From: Limnoperna fortunei
Lineage: Eukaryota; Mollusca; Bivalvia; Mytilida; Modiolidae
Assembly (NCBI GenBank): GCA_944474755.1
Contig: OX104119.1
Span: 87,982,896-88,046,895, forward strand
Direction: 5' to 3'
DNA: 64,000 nt
The notes below the pieces were generated by a model. It was not told the DNA's origin. It worked only from the letters and a program-made list of their open reading frames with translations, and did not search any database. A program made the position numbers and the translations under genes. Position 1 is the stretch's first letter. Each line of letters starts with the position of its first letter. This document shows, piece by piece, positions 31,271-44,268 of the stretch.

Positions 31271-34200
31271 TCACGGGGAGTTCAGTCTTGGTGTTGTCTG
31301 TGTATATCCGGGAGAGTTCAGTCTTGGTGTTGTCTGTGTATATCCGGAAGAGTTCAGTCTTGGTGTTGTCTGTGTATATCCCGGAGAGTTCAGTCTTGGT
31401 GTTACATATGTATATCCGGGAGAGTTCAGTCGTGGTGTTGCATATTTATATCCCGGAGAGTTCAGTCTTGGTGTTGTCTGTGTATATCCCTGAGAGTTCT
31501 GTCTTGGTGTTACATATGTATATCCCGGAGAGTTCAGTCTTGGTGTTGCATATGTATATCCCGGAGATTTCGGTCTTGTTGTTGTCTGTGTATATCCGGA
31601 AGAGTTCAGTCTTGCTGTTGCATATGTATATCCCGGAGAGTTCAGTCTTGGTGTTGTCTGTGTATATCCTGGAGAGTTCAGTCTTGGTGTTGTCTGTGTA
31701 TATCCTGGAGAGTTCAGTCTTGGTGTTGCATATGTATATCCCGAAGAGTTCAGTCTTGGTGTTGTCTGTGTATATCCCGGAGAGTTCAGTCTTGGTGTTG
31801 CATATGTATATCCCGCAGAGTTCAGTCTTGGTGTTGTCTGTGTATATCCCGGAGAGTTCAGTCTTGGGGTTGTCTGTGTATATCCCGGAGTGTTCAGTCT
31901 TTGTGTTGCATATGTATATCCCGCATAGTTCAGTCTTGGTGTTGTCTGTGTATATCCCGCAGAGTTCAGTCTTGGTGTTGCATATGTATATCCCGCAGAT
32001 TTCAGTCTTGGTGTTGCATATGTATATCCGGGAGAGTTCAGTCTTGGTGTTGTCTGTGTATATCCCGTAGAGTTCAGTCTTGGTGTTGCATATATATATC
32101 CGGGAGAGTTCAGTCTTGGAATTGCATATGTATATCCGGTAGAGTTCAGTCTTGGTGTTGCATATGTATATCCGGGAGAGTTCAGTCTTGGTGTTGCATA
32201 TGTATATCCGGGAGAGTTTAGTCTTGGTGTTGTCTGTGTATATCCCGTAGAGTTCAGTCTTGGTGTTGCATATGTATATCCCGGAGAGTTCAGTCTTGGT
32301 GTTGCATATGTATATCCGGGAGAGTTCAGTCTTGGAATTGCATATGTATATCCGGGAGAGTTCAGTCTTGGAATTGCATATTTATATCCGGGAGAGTTCA
32401 GTCTTGGTGTTGTCTATGTATATCCCGGAGAGTTCAGTCTTGGTGTTGTCTGTGTATATCCCGGACAGTTCAGTCTAGGTGTTGTCTGTGTATATCCGGG
32501 AGAGTTCAGTCTTGGTGTTGCATATGTATATCCGGGAGAGTTCAGTCTTGGTGTTGCATATGTATATTCGGGAGAGTTCAGTCTTGGTGTTGCATATGTA
32601 TATCCGGGAGTGTTCAGTCGTGGTGTTGCATATGTATATCCGGGAGAGTTCAGTCTTGGTGTTGCATATATATATCCGGGAGAGTTCAGTCTTGGTGTTA
32701 CATATGTATATCCCGGAGAGTTCAGTCTTGGTGTAGTCTGTGTATATCCCTGAGAGTTCAGTCTTTGTGTTGCATATGTATATCCGGGAGAGTTCAGTCT
32801 TTGTGTTGCATATGTATATCCCGCAGAGTTCAGTCTTGGTGTTGCATATGTATATCCCGGAGAGTTCAGTCTTGGTGTAGTCTGTGTATATCCCGGAGAG
32901 TTCAGTCTTTGTGTTGCATATGTACATCCGGGAGAGTTCAGTCTTTGTGTTGCATATGTATATCCCGCAGAGTTCAGTCTTGGTGTTGCATATGTATATC
33001 CCGCATAGTTCAGTCTTGGTGTTGTCTGTGTATATCCCGCATAGTTCAGTCTTGGTGTTGTCTGTGTATATACCGCAGAGTTCAGTCTTGGTGTTGCATA
33101 TGTATATCCCGGAGAGTCAGTCTTGGTGTTGTCTGTGTATATCCCGGAGAGTTCAGTCTTGGTGTTACATATGTATATCCCGGAGAGTTCAGTCTTGGTG
33201 TTGCATATGTATATCCCGGAGAGTTCAGTCTTGTTGTTGTCTATGTTTATCACGGGGAGTTCAGTCTTGGTGTTGTCTGTGTATATCCGGGAGAGTTAAG
33301 TCTTGGTGTTGTCTGTGTATATCCGGAAGAGTTCAGTCTTGGTGTTGTCTGTGTATATCCGGGAGAGTTCAGTCTTCGTGTTGCATATGTATATCCCGGA
33401 GAGTTCAGTCTTGGTGTTGTCTGTGTATCTCCCGGAGAGTTCAGTCTTGGTGTTGCATATGTATATCCCGCAGAGTTCAGTCTTGGTGTTGTCTGTGTAT
33501 ATCCGGGAGAGTTCAGTCTTGGGGTTGTCTGTGTATATCCCGGAGTGTTCAGTCTTGGTGTTGCATATGTATATCCCGGAGAGTTCAGTCTTGGTGTAGT
33601 CTGTGTATATCCCTGAGAGTTCAGTCTTTGTGTTGCATATGTATATCCGGGAGAGTTCAGTCTTTGTGTTGCATATGTATATCCCGCAGAGTTCAGTCTT
33701 GGTGTTGCATATGTATATCCCGGAGAGTTCAGTCTTGGTGTAGTCTGTGTATATCCCGGAGAGTTCAGTCTTTGTGTTGCATATGTATATCCGGGAGAGT
33801 TCAGTCTTTGTGTTGTCTGTGTATATCCCGGAGAGTTCAGTCTGGGTGTTGCATATGTATATCCCGGAGAGTTCAGTCTTGGTGTTGTCAGTGTATATCC
33901 CGGAGAGTTCAGTCTTGGTGTTGTCTGTGTATATCCCGGAGAGTTCAGTCTTGGTGTTGCATATGTATATCCCGCAGAGTTCAGTCTTGGTGTTGTCTGT
34001 GTATATCCCGGAGAGTTCAGTCTTGGGGTTGTCTGTGTATATCCCGGAGTGTTCAGTCTTGGTGTTGCATATGTATATCCCGGAGAGTTCAGTCTTGGTG
34101 TAGTCTGTGTATATCCCTGAGAGTTCAGTCTTTGTGTTGCATATGTATATCCGGGAGAGTTCAGTCTTTGTGTTGCATATGTAAATCCCGCAGAGTTCAG

Positions 34201-37200
34201 TCTTGGTGTTGCATATGTATATCCCGGAGAGTTCAGTCTTGGTGTAGTCTGTGTATATCCCTCTTAGTTCAGTCTTGGTGTTGTCTGTGTATATCCCGCA
34301 GAGTTCAGTCTTGGTGTTGCATATGTATATCCCGGAGAGTCAGTCTTGGTGTTGTCTGTGTATATCCCGGAGATTTCAGTCTCGGTGTTACATATGTATA
34401 TCCCGGAGAGTTCAGTCTTGGTGTTGCATATGTATATCCCGGAGAGTTCAATCTTGTTGTTGTCTATGTATATCACGGGGAGTTCAGTCTTGGTGTTGTC
34501 TGGGTATATCCGGGAGAGTTCAGTCTTGCTGTTGCATATGTATATCCCGGAGAGTTCAGTCTTGGTGTTGCATATGTATATCCCGGAGAGTTCAGTCTTG
34601 GTGTTGTCTGTGTATATCCCGGAGAGTTCAGTCCTGGTGTAGTCTGTGTATATCCCGGAGAGTTCAGTCTTTGTGTTGCATATGTATATCCGGGAGAGTT
34701 CAGTCTTTGTGTTGCATATGTATATCCCGCAGAGTTCAGTCTTGGTGTTGCATATGTATATCCCGCATAGTTCAGTCTTGGTGTTGTCTGTGTATATCCC
34801 GCATAGTTCAGTCTTGGTGTTGTCTGTGTATATACCGCAGAGTTCAGTCTTGGTGTTGCATATGTATATCCCGGAGAGTCAGTCTTGGTGTTGTCTGTGT
34901 ATATCCCGGAGAGTTCAGTCTTGGTGTTACATATGTATATCCCGGAGAGTTCAGTCTTGGTGTTGTCTGTGTATATCCGGAAGAGTTCAGTCTTGCTGTT
35001 GCATATGTATATCCCGGAGAGTTCAGTCTTGGTGTTGTCTGTGTATATCCTGGAGAGTTCAGTCTTGGTGTTGTCTGTGTATATCCTGGAGAGTTCAGTC
35101 TTGGTGTTGCATATGTATATCCCGGAGAGTTCAGTCTTGGTGTTGTCTGTGTATATCCCGGAGAGTTCAGTCTTGGTGTTGTCTGTGTATATCCCGGAGA
35201 GTTCAGTCTTGGTGTTGCATATGTATATCCCGCAGAGTTCAGTCTTGGTGTTGTCTGTGTATATCCCGGAGAGTTCAGTCTTGGGGTTGTCTGTGTATAT
35301 CCCGGAGTGTTCAGTCTTTGTGTTGCATATGTATATCCCGCATAGTTCAGTCTTGGTGTTGTCTGTGTATATCCCGCATAGTTCAGTCTTGGTGTTGTCT
35401 GTGTATATCCCGCAGAGTTCAGTCTTGGTGTTTCATATGTATATCCCGGAGAGTCAGTCTTGGTGTTGTCTGTGTATATCCCGGAGAGTTCAGTCTTGGT
35501 GTTACATATGTATATCCCGGAGAGTTCAGTCTTGGTGTTGCATATGTATATCCCGGAGAGTTCAGTCTTGTTGTTGTCTATGTATATCACGGGGAGTTCA
35601 GTCTTGGTGTTGTCTGTGTATATCCGGAAGAGTTCAGTCTTGGTGTTGTCTGTGTATATCCGGAAGAGTTCAGACTTGGTGTTGTCTGTGTATATCCCGG
35701 AGAATTCAGTCTTGGTGTTACATATGTATATCCGGGAGAGTTCAGTCGTGGTGTTGCATATTTATATCCCGGAGAGTTCAGTCTTGGTGTTGTCTGTGTA
35801 TATCCGGGAGAGTTCAGTCTTGGTGTTGTCTGTGTATATCCGGAAGAGTTCAGTCTTGGTGTTGTCTGTGTATATCCCGGGGAGTTCAGTCTTGGTGTTG
35901 CATATGTATATCCCGGAGAGTTCAGTCTTGGTGTTGTCTGTGTATATCCCGGAGAGTTCAGTCTTGGTGTTGCATATGTATATCCCGCAGAGTTCAGTCT
36001 TGGTGTTGTATGTGTATATCCCGGATAGTTCAGTCTTGGGGTTGTCTGTGTATATCCCGGAGTGTTCAGTCTTGGTGTTGCATATGTATATCCCGGAGAG
36101 TTCAGTCTTGGTGTAGTCTGTGTATATCCCTGAGAGTTCAGTCTTTGTGTTGCATATGAATATCCGGGAGAGTTCAGTCTTTGTGTTGCATATGTATATC
36201 CCGCAGAGTTCAGTCTTGGTGTTGCATATGTATATCCCGGAGAGTTCAGTCTTGGTGTAGTCTGTGTATATCCCGGAGAGTTCAGACTTTGTGTTGCATA
36301 TGTATATTCGGGAGAGTTCAGTCTTTGTGTTGCATATGTATATCCCGCAGAGTTCAGTCTTGGTGTTGCATATGTATATCCCGCATAGTTCAGTCTTGGT
36401 GTTGTCTGTGTATATCCCGCATAGTTCAGTCTTGGTGTTGTCTGTGTATATCCCGCAGAGTTCAGTCTTGGTGTTGCATATGTATATCCCGGAGAATCAG
36501 TCTTGGTGTTGTCTGTGTATATCCCGCAGAGTTCAGTCTTGGTGTTACATATGTATATCCCGGAGAGTTCAGTCTTGGTGTTGCATATGTATATCCCGGA
36601 GAGTTCAGTCTTGTTGTTGTCTATGTATATCACGGGGAGTTCAGTCTTGGTGTTGTCTGTGTATATCCGGGAGAGTTCAGTCTTGGTGTTGTCTGTGTAT
36701 ATCCGGAAGAGTTCAGTCTTGGTGTTGTCTGTGTATATACCGGAGAGTTCAGTCTTGGTGTTACATATGTATATCCGGGAGAGTTCAGTCGTGGTGTTGC
36801 ATATTTATATCCCGGAGAGTTCAGTCTTGGTGTTGTCTGTGTATATCCCTGAGAGTTCTGTCTTGGTGTTACATATGTATATCCCGGAGAGTTCAGTCTT
36901 GGTGTTGCATATGTATATCCCGGAGATTTCGGTCTTGTTGTTGTCTGTGTATATCCGGAAGAGTTCAGTCTTGCTGTTGCATATGTATATCCCGGAGAGT
37001 TCAGTCTTGGTGTTCTCTGTGTATATCCTGGAGAGTTCAGTCTTGGTGTTGTCTGTGTATATCCTGGAGAGTTCAGTCTTGGTGTTGCATATGTATATCC
37101 CGGAGAGTTCAGTCTTGGTGTTGTCTGTGTATATCCCGGAGAGTTCAGTCTTGGTGTTGTCTGTGTATATCCCGGAGAGTTCAGTCTTGGTGTTGCATAT

Positions 37201-40200
37201 GTATATCCTGCAGAGTTCAGTCTTTGTGTTGTCTGTGTATATCCCGGAGAGTTCAGTCTTGGGGTTGTCTGTGTATATCCCGGAGTGTTCAGTCTTTGTG
37301 TTGCATATGTATATCCCGCATAGTTCAGTCTTGGTGTTGTCTGTGTATATCCCGCATAGTTCAGTCTTGGTGTTGTCTGTGTATATCCCGCAGAGTTCAG
37401 ACTTGGTGTTTCATATGTATATCCCGGAGAGTCAGTCTTGGTGTTGTCTGTGTATATCCCAGAGAGTTCAGTCTTGGTGTTACATATGTATATCCCGGAG
37501 AGTTCAGTCTTGGTGTTGCATATGTATATCCCGGAGAGTTCAGTCTTGTTGTTGTCTATGTATATCACGGGGAGTTCAGTCTTGGTGTTGTCTGTGTATA
37601 TCCGGGAGAGTTCAGTCTTGGTGTTGTCTGTGTATATCCGGAAGAGTTCAGACTTGGTGTTGTCTGTGTATATCCCGGAGAATTCAGTCTTGGTGTTACA
37701 TATGTATATCCGGGAGAGTTCAGTCGTGGTGTTGCATATTTATATCCCGGAGAGTTCAGTCTTGGTGTTGTCTGTGTATATCACGGATAGTTCTGTCCTG
37801 GTGTTACATATGTATATCCCGGAGAGTTCAGTCTTCGTGTTGCATATGTATATCCCGGTGATTTCAGTCTTGTTGTTGTCTGTGTATATCCGGAAGAGTT
37901 CAGTCTTGCTGTTGCATATGTATATCCCGGAGAGTTCAGTCTTGGTGTTGTCTGTGTATATCCTGGAGAGTTCAGTCTTGGTGTTGTCTGTGTATATCCC
38001 GGAGAGTTCAGTCTGGGTGTTGCATATGTATATCCCGGAGAGTTCAGTCTTGGTGTTGTCAGTGTATATCCCGGAGAGTTCAGTCTTGGCGTTGTCTGTG
38101 TATATCCCGGAGAGTTCAGTCTTGGTGTTGCATATGTATATCCCGCAGAGTTCAGTCTTGGTGTTGTCTGTGTATATCCCGGAGAGTTCAGTCTTGGGGT
38201 TGTCTGTGTATATCCCTGAGTGTTCAGTCTTGGTGTTGCATATGTATATCCCGGAGAGTTCAGTCTTGGTGTAGTCTGTGTATATCCCTGAGAGTTCAGT
38301 CTTTGTGTTGCATATGTATATCCGGGAGAGTTCAGTCTTTGTGTTGCATATGTAAATCCCGCAGAGTTCAGTCTTGGTGTTGCATATGTATATCCCGGAG
38401 AGTTCAGTCTTGGTGTAGTCTGTGTATATCCCTCTTAGTTCAGTCTTGGTGTTGTCTGTGTATATCCCGCAGAGTTCAGTCTTGGTGTTGCATATGTATA
38501 TCCCGGAGAGTCAGTCTTGGTGTTGTCTGTGTATATCCCGGAGATTTCAGTCTCGGTGTTACATATGTATATCCCGGAGAGTTCAGTCTTGGTGTTGCAT
38601 ATGTATATCCCGGAGAGTTCAATCTTGTTGTTGTCTATGTATATCACGGGGAGTTCAGTCTTGGTGTTGTCTGGGTATATCCGGGAGAGTTCAGTCTTGC
38701 TGTTGCATATGTATATCCCGCATAGTTCAGTCTTGGTGTTGTCTGTGTATATCCCGCATAGTTCAGTCTTGGTGTTGTCTGTGTATATACCGCAGAGTTC
38801 AGTCTTGGTGTTGCATATGTATATCCCGGAGAGTCAGTCTTGGTGTTGTCTGTGTATATCCCGGAGAGTTCAGTCTTGGTGTTACATATGTATATCCCGG
38901 AGAGTTCAGTCTTGGTGTTGCATATGTATATCCCGGAGAGTTCAGTCTTGTTGTTGTCTATGTATATCACGGGGAGTTAAGTCTTGGTGTTGTCTGTGTA
39001 TATCCGGGAGAGTTCAGTCTTGGTGTTGTCTGTGTATATCCGGAAGAGTTCAGTCTTGGTGTTGTCTGTGTATATCCCGGAGAGTTCAGTCTTGGTGTTG
39101 CATATGTATATCCCGGAGAGTTCAGTCTTGGTGTTGTCTGTGTATATCCCGGAGAGTTCAGTCTTGGTGTTGCATATGTATATCCCGCAGAGTTCAGTCT
39201 TGGTGTTGTCTGTGTATATCCCGGAGAGTTCAGTCTTGGGGTTGTCTGTGTATATCCCGGAGTGTTCAGTCTTGGTGTTGCATATGTATATCCCGGAGAG
39301 TTCAGTCTTGGTGTAGTCTGTGTATATCCCTGAGAGTTCAGTCTTTGTGTTGCATATGTATATCCGGGAGAGTTCAGTCTTTGTGTTGCATATGTATATC
39401 CCGCAGAGTTCAGTCTTGGTGTTGCATATGTATATCCCGGAGAGTTCAGTCTTGGTGTAGTCTGTGTATATCCCGGAGAGTTCAGACTTTGTGTTGCATA
39501 TGTATATTCGGGAGAGTTCAGTCTTTGTGTTGCATATGTATATCCCGCAGAGTTCAGTCTTGGTGTTGCATATGTATATCCCGCATAGTTCAGTCTTGGT
39601 GTTGTCTGTGTATATCCCGCATAGTTCAGTCTTGGTGTTGTCTGTGTATATCCCGCAGAGTTCAGTCTTGGTGTTGCATATGTATATCCCGGAGAGTCAG
39701 TCTTGGTGTTGTCTGTGTATATCCCGCAGAGTTCAGTCATGGTGTTACATATGTATATCCCGGAGAGTTCAGTCTTGGTGTTGCATATGTATATCCCGGA
39801 GAGTTCAGTCTTGTTGTTGTCTATGTATATCACGGGGAGTTCAGTCTTGGTGTTGTCTGTGTATATCCGGGAGAGTTCAGTCTTGGTGTTGTCTGTGTAT
39901 ATCCGGAAGTGTTCAGTCTTGGTGTTGTCTGTGTATATCCCGGAGAGTTCAGTCTTGGTGTTACATATGTATATCCGGGAGAGTTCAGTCGTGGTGTTGC
40001 ATATTTATATCCCGGAGAGTTCAGTCTTGATGTTGTCTGTGTATATCCCGGAGAGTTCTGTCTTGGTGTTACATATGTATATCCCGGAGAGTTCAGTCTT
40101 GGTGTTGCATATGTATATCCCAGAGATTTCGGTCTTGTTGTTGTCTGTGTATATCCGGAAGAGTTCAGTCTTGCTGTTGCATATGTATATCCCGGAGAGT

Positions 40201-40779
40201 TCAGTCTTGGTGTTGTCTGTGTATATCCTGGAGAGTTCAGTCTTGGTGTTGTCTGTGTATATCCTGGAGAGTTCAGTCTTGGTGTTGCATATGTATATCC
40301 CGGAGAGTTCAGTCTTGGTGTTGTCTGTATATATCCCGCAGAGTTCAGTCTTGGTGTTGTCTGTGTATATCCCGGAGAGTTCAGTCTTGGTGTTGCATAT
40401 GTATATCCCAGAGATTTCGGTCTTGTTGTTGTCTGTGTATATCCGGAAGAGTTCAGTCTTGCTGTTGCATATGTATATCCCGGAGAGTTCAGTCTTGGTG
40501 TTGTCTGTGTATATCCTGGAGAGTTCAGTCTTGGTGTTGTCTGTGTATATCCTGGAGAGTTCAGTCTTGGTGTTGCATATGTATATCCCGGAGAGTTCAG
40601 TCTTGGTGTTGTCTGTATATATCCCGCAGAGTTCAGTCTTGGTGTTGTCTGTGTATATCCCGGAGAGTTCAGTCTTGGTGTTGCATATGTATATCCCGCA
40701 TAGTTCAGTCTTGGTGTTGTCTGTGTATATCCCGCATAGTTCAGTCTTGGTGTTGTCTGTGTATATCCCGCAGAGTTCA

Positions 40780-43700
40780 GTCTTGGTGTTTCATATGTAT
40801 ATCCCGGAGAGTCAGTCTTGGTGTTGTCTGTGTATATCCCGCAGAGTTCAGTCTTGGTGTTACATATGTATATCCCGGAGAGTTCAGTCTTGGTGTTGCA
40901 TATGTATATCCCGGAGAGTTCAGTCTTGTTGTTGTCTATGTATATCACGGGGAGTTCAGTCTTGGTGTTGTCTGTGTATATCCGGGAGAGTTCAGTCTTG
41001 GTGTTGTCTGTGTATATCCGGAAGAGTTCAGACTTGGTGTTGTCTGTGTATATCCCGGAGAATTCAGTCTTGGTGTTACATATGTATATCCGGGAGAGTT
41101 CAGTCGTGGTGTTGCATATTTATATCCCGGAGAGTTCAGTCTTGGTGTTGTCTGTGTATATCACGGATAGTTCTGTCCTGGTGTTACATATGTATATCCC
41201 GGAGAGTTCAGTCTTGGTGTTGCATATGTATATCCCGGAGATTTCAGTCTTGTTGTTGTCTGTGTATATCCGGAAGAGTTCAGTCTTGCTGTTGCATATG
41301 CATATCCCGGAGAGTTCAGTCTTGGTGTTGTCTGTGTATATCCTGGAGAGTTCAGTCTTGGTGTTGTCTGTGTATATCCCGAAGAGTTCAGTCTGGGTGT
41401 TGCATATGTATATCCCGGAGTGTTCAGTCTTGGTGTTGTCAGTGTATATCCCGGAGAGTTCAGTCTTGGTGTTGTCTGTGTATATCCCGGAGAGTTCAGT
41501 CTTGGTGTTGCATATGTATATCCCGCAGAGTTCAGTCTTGGTGTTGTCTGTGTATATCCCGGAGAGTTCAGTCTTGGGGTTGTCTGTGTATATCCCGGAG
41601 TGTTCAGTCTTGGTGTTGCATATGTATATCCCGGAGAGTTCAGTCTTGGTGTAGTCTGTGTATATCCCTGAGAGTTCAGTCTTTGTGTTGCATATGTATA
41701 TCCGGGAGAGTTCAGTCTTTGTGTTGCATATGTAAATCCCGCAGAGTTCAGTCTTGGTGTTGCATATGTATATCCCGGAGAGTTCAGTCTTGGTGTAGTC
41801 TGTGTATATCCCTCTTAGTTCAGTCTTGGTGTTGTCTGTGTATATCCCGCAGAGTTCAGTCTTGGTGTTGCATATGTATATCCCGGAGAGTCAGTCTTGG
41901 TGTTGTCTGTGTATATCCCGGAGATTTCAGTCTCGGTGTTACATATGTATATCCCGGAGAGTTCAGTCTTGGTGTTGCATATGTATATCCCGGAGAGTTC
42001 AATCTTGTTGTTGTCTATGTATATCACGGGGAGTTCAGTCTTGGTGTTGTCTGGGTATATCCGGGAGAGTTCAGTCTTGCTGTTGCATATGTATATCCCG
42101 GAGAGTTCAGTCTTGGTGTTGCATATGTATATCCCGGAGAGTTCAGTCTTGGTGTTGCATATGTATATCCCGGAGAGTTCAGTCTTGTTGTTGCATATGT
42201 ATATACCGGAGAGTTCAGTCTTGGTGTTGTCTGTGTATATCCCGCAGAGTTCAGTCTTGGTGTTGCATATGTATATCCCGGAGAGTTCAGTCTTGTTGTT
42301 GCATATGTATATACCGGAGAGTTCAGTCTTGGTGTTGTCTGTGTATATCCCGGAGAGTTCAGTCTTGGTGTTGCATATGTATATCCCAGAGAGTTCAGTC
42401 TTGGTGTTGTCTGTGTATATCCCGGAGAGTTCAGTCGTGGTGTTGTCTATGTATATCCCGCAGAGTTCAGTCTTGGTGTTGTCTGTGTATATCCCGGAGA
42501 GTTCAGTCTTGGTGTTGTCTGTGTATATCCCGGAGAGTTCAGTCTTGGTGTTGCATATGTATATCCCGGAGTGTTCAGTCTTGGTGTTGTCTGTGTATAT
42601 CCCGGAGAGTTCAGTCGTGGTGTTGTCTATGTATATCCCGCAGAGTTCAGTCTTGGTGTTGTCTGTGTATATCCCGGAGAGTTCAGTCTTGGTGTTGTCT
42701 GTGTATATCCCGGAGAGTTCAGTCATGGTGTTGTCTGTGTATATCCCGGAGAGTTCAGTCTTGGTGATGCATATGTATATCCCGGAGAGTTCAGTCTTGG
42801 TGTTGTCTGTGTATATCCCGCAGAGTTCAGTCTTGGTGTTGCATATGTATATCCCGGAGAGTCAGTCTTGGTGTTGTCTGTGTATATCCCGGAGATTTCA
42901 GTCTCGGTGTTACATATGTATATCCCGGAGAGTTCAGTCTTGGTGTTGCATATGTATATCCCGGAGAGTTCAATCTTGTTGTTGTCTATGTATATCACGG
43001 GGAGTTCAGTCTTGGTGTTGTCTGGGTATATCCGGGAGAGTTCAGTCTTGCTGTTGCATATGTATATCCCGGAGAGTTCAGTCTTGGTGTTGCATATGTA
43101 TAGCCCGGAGAGTTCAGTCTTGGTGTTGTCTGTGTATATCCCGCAGAGTTCAGTCTTGGTGTTGCATATGTATATCCCGGAGAGTTCAGTCTTGGTGTTG
43201 CATATGTATATACCGGAGAGTTCAGTCTTGGTGTTGTCTGTGTATATCCCGGAGAGTTCAGTCTTGGTGTTGCATATGTATATCCCAGAGAGTTCAGTCT
43301 TGGTGTTGTCTGTGTATATCCCGGAGAGTTCAGTCGTGGTGTTGTCTATGTATATCCCGCAGAGTTCAGTCTTGGTGTTGTCTGTGTATATCCCGGAGAG
43401 TTCAGTCATGGTGTTGTCTGTGTATATCCCGGAGAGTTCAGTCTTGGTGTTGCATATGTATATCCCGGAGTGTTCAGTCTTGGTGTTGTCTGTGTATATC
43501 CCGGAGAGTTCAGTCGTGGGGTTGTCTATGTATATCCCGCAGAGTTCAGTCTTGGTGTTGTCTGTGTATATCCCGGAGAGTTCAGTCTTGGTGTTGTCTG
43601 TGTATATCCCGGAGAGTTCAGTCATGGTGTTGTCTGTGTATATCCCGGAGAGTTCAGTCTTGGTGATGCATATGTTTATCCCGGAGAGTTCAGTCTTGGT

Positions 43701-43810
43701 GTTGTCTGTGTATATCCCGCAGAGTTCAGTCTTGGTGTTGCATATGTATATCCCGGAGAGTTCAGTCTTGGTGTTGCATATGTATATCCCGGAGTGTTCA
43801 GTCTTGGTGT
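40780..43810. repeat. Large duplicated block, copy 1
   Basis: Variant order matches 44269-47227. The offset is 3489 bp on the left part and 3417 bp on the right, so the second copy has lost two monomers in the middle. Ends are approximate. Confidence 0.65.
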
Positions 43811-44268
43811 TGTCTGTGTATATCCGGAAGAGTTCAGTCTTGCTGTTGCATATGTATATCCCGGAGAGTTCAGTCTTGGTGTTGTCTGTGTATATCCTGG
43901 AGAGTTCAGTCTTGGTGTTGTCTGTGTATATCCTGGAGAGTTCAGTCTTGGTGTTGCATATGTATATCCCGGAGAGTTCAGTCTTGGTGTTGTCTGTATA
44001 TATCCCGGAGAGTTCAGTCTTGGTGTTGTCTGTGTATATCCCGGAGAGTTCAGTCTTGGTGTTGCATATGTATATCCCGCAGAGTTCAGTCTTGGTGTTG
44101 TCTGTGTATATCCCGGAGAGTTCAGTCTTGGGGTTGTCTGTGTATATCCCGGAGTGTTCAGTCTTTGTGTTGCATATGTATATCCCGCATAGTTCAGTCT
44201 TGGTGTTGTCTGTGTATATCCCGCATAGTTCAGTCTTGGTGTTGTCTGTGTATATCCCGCAGAGTTCA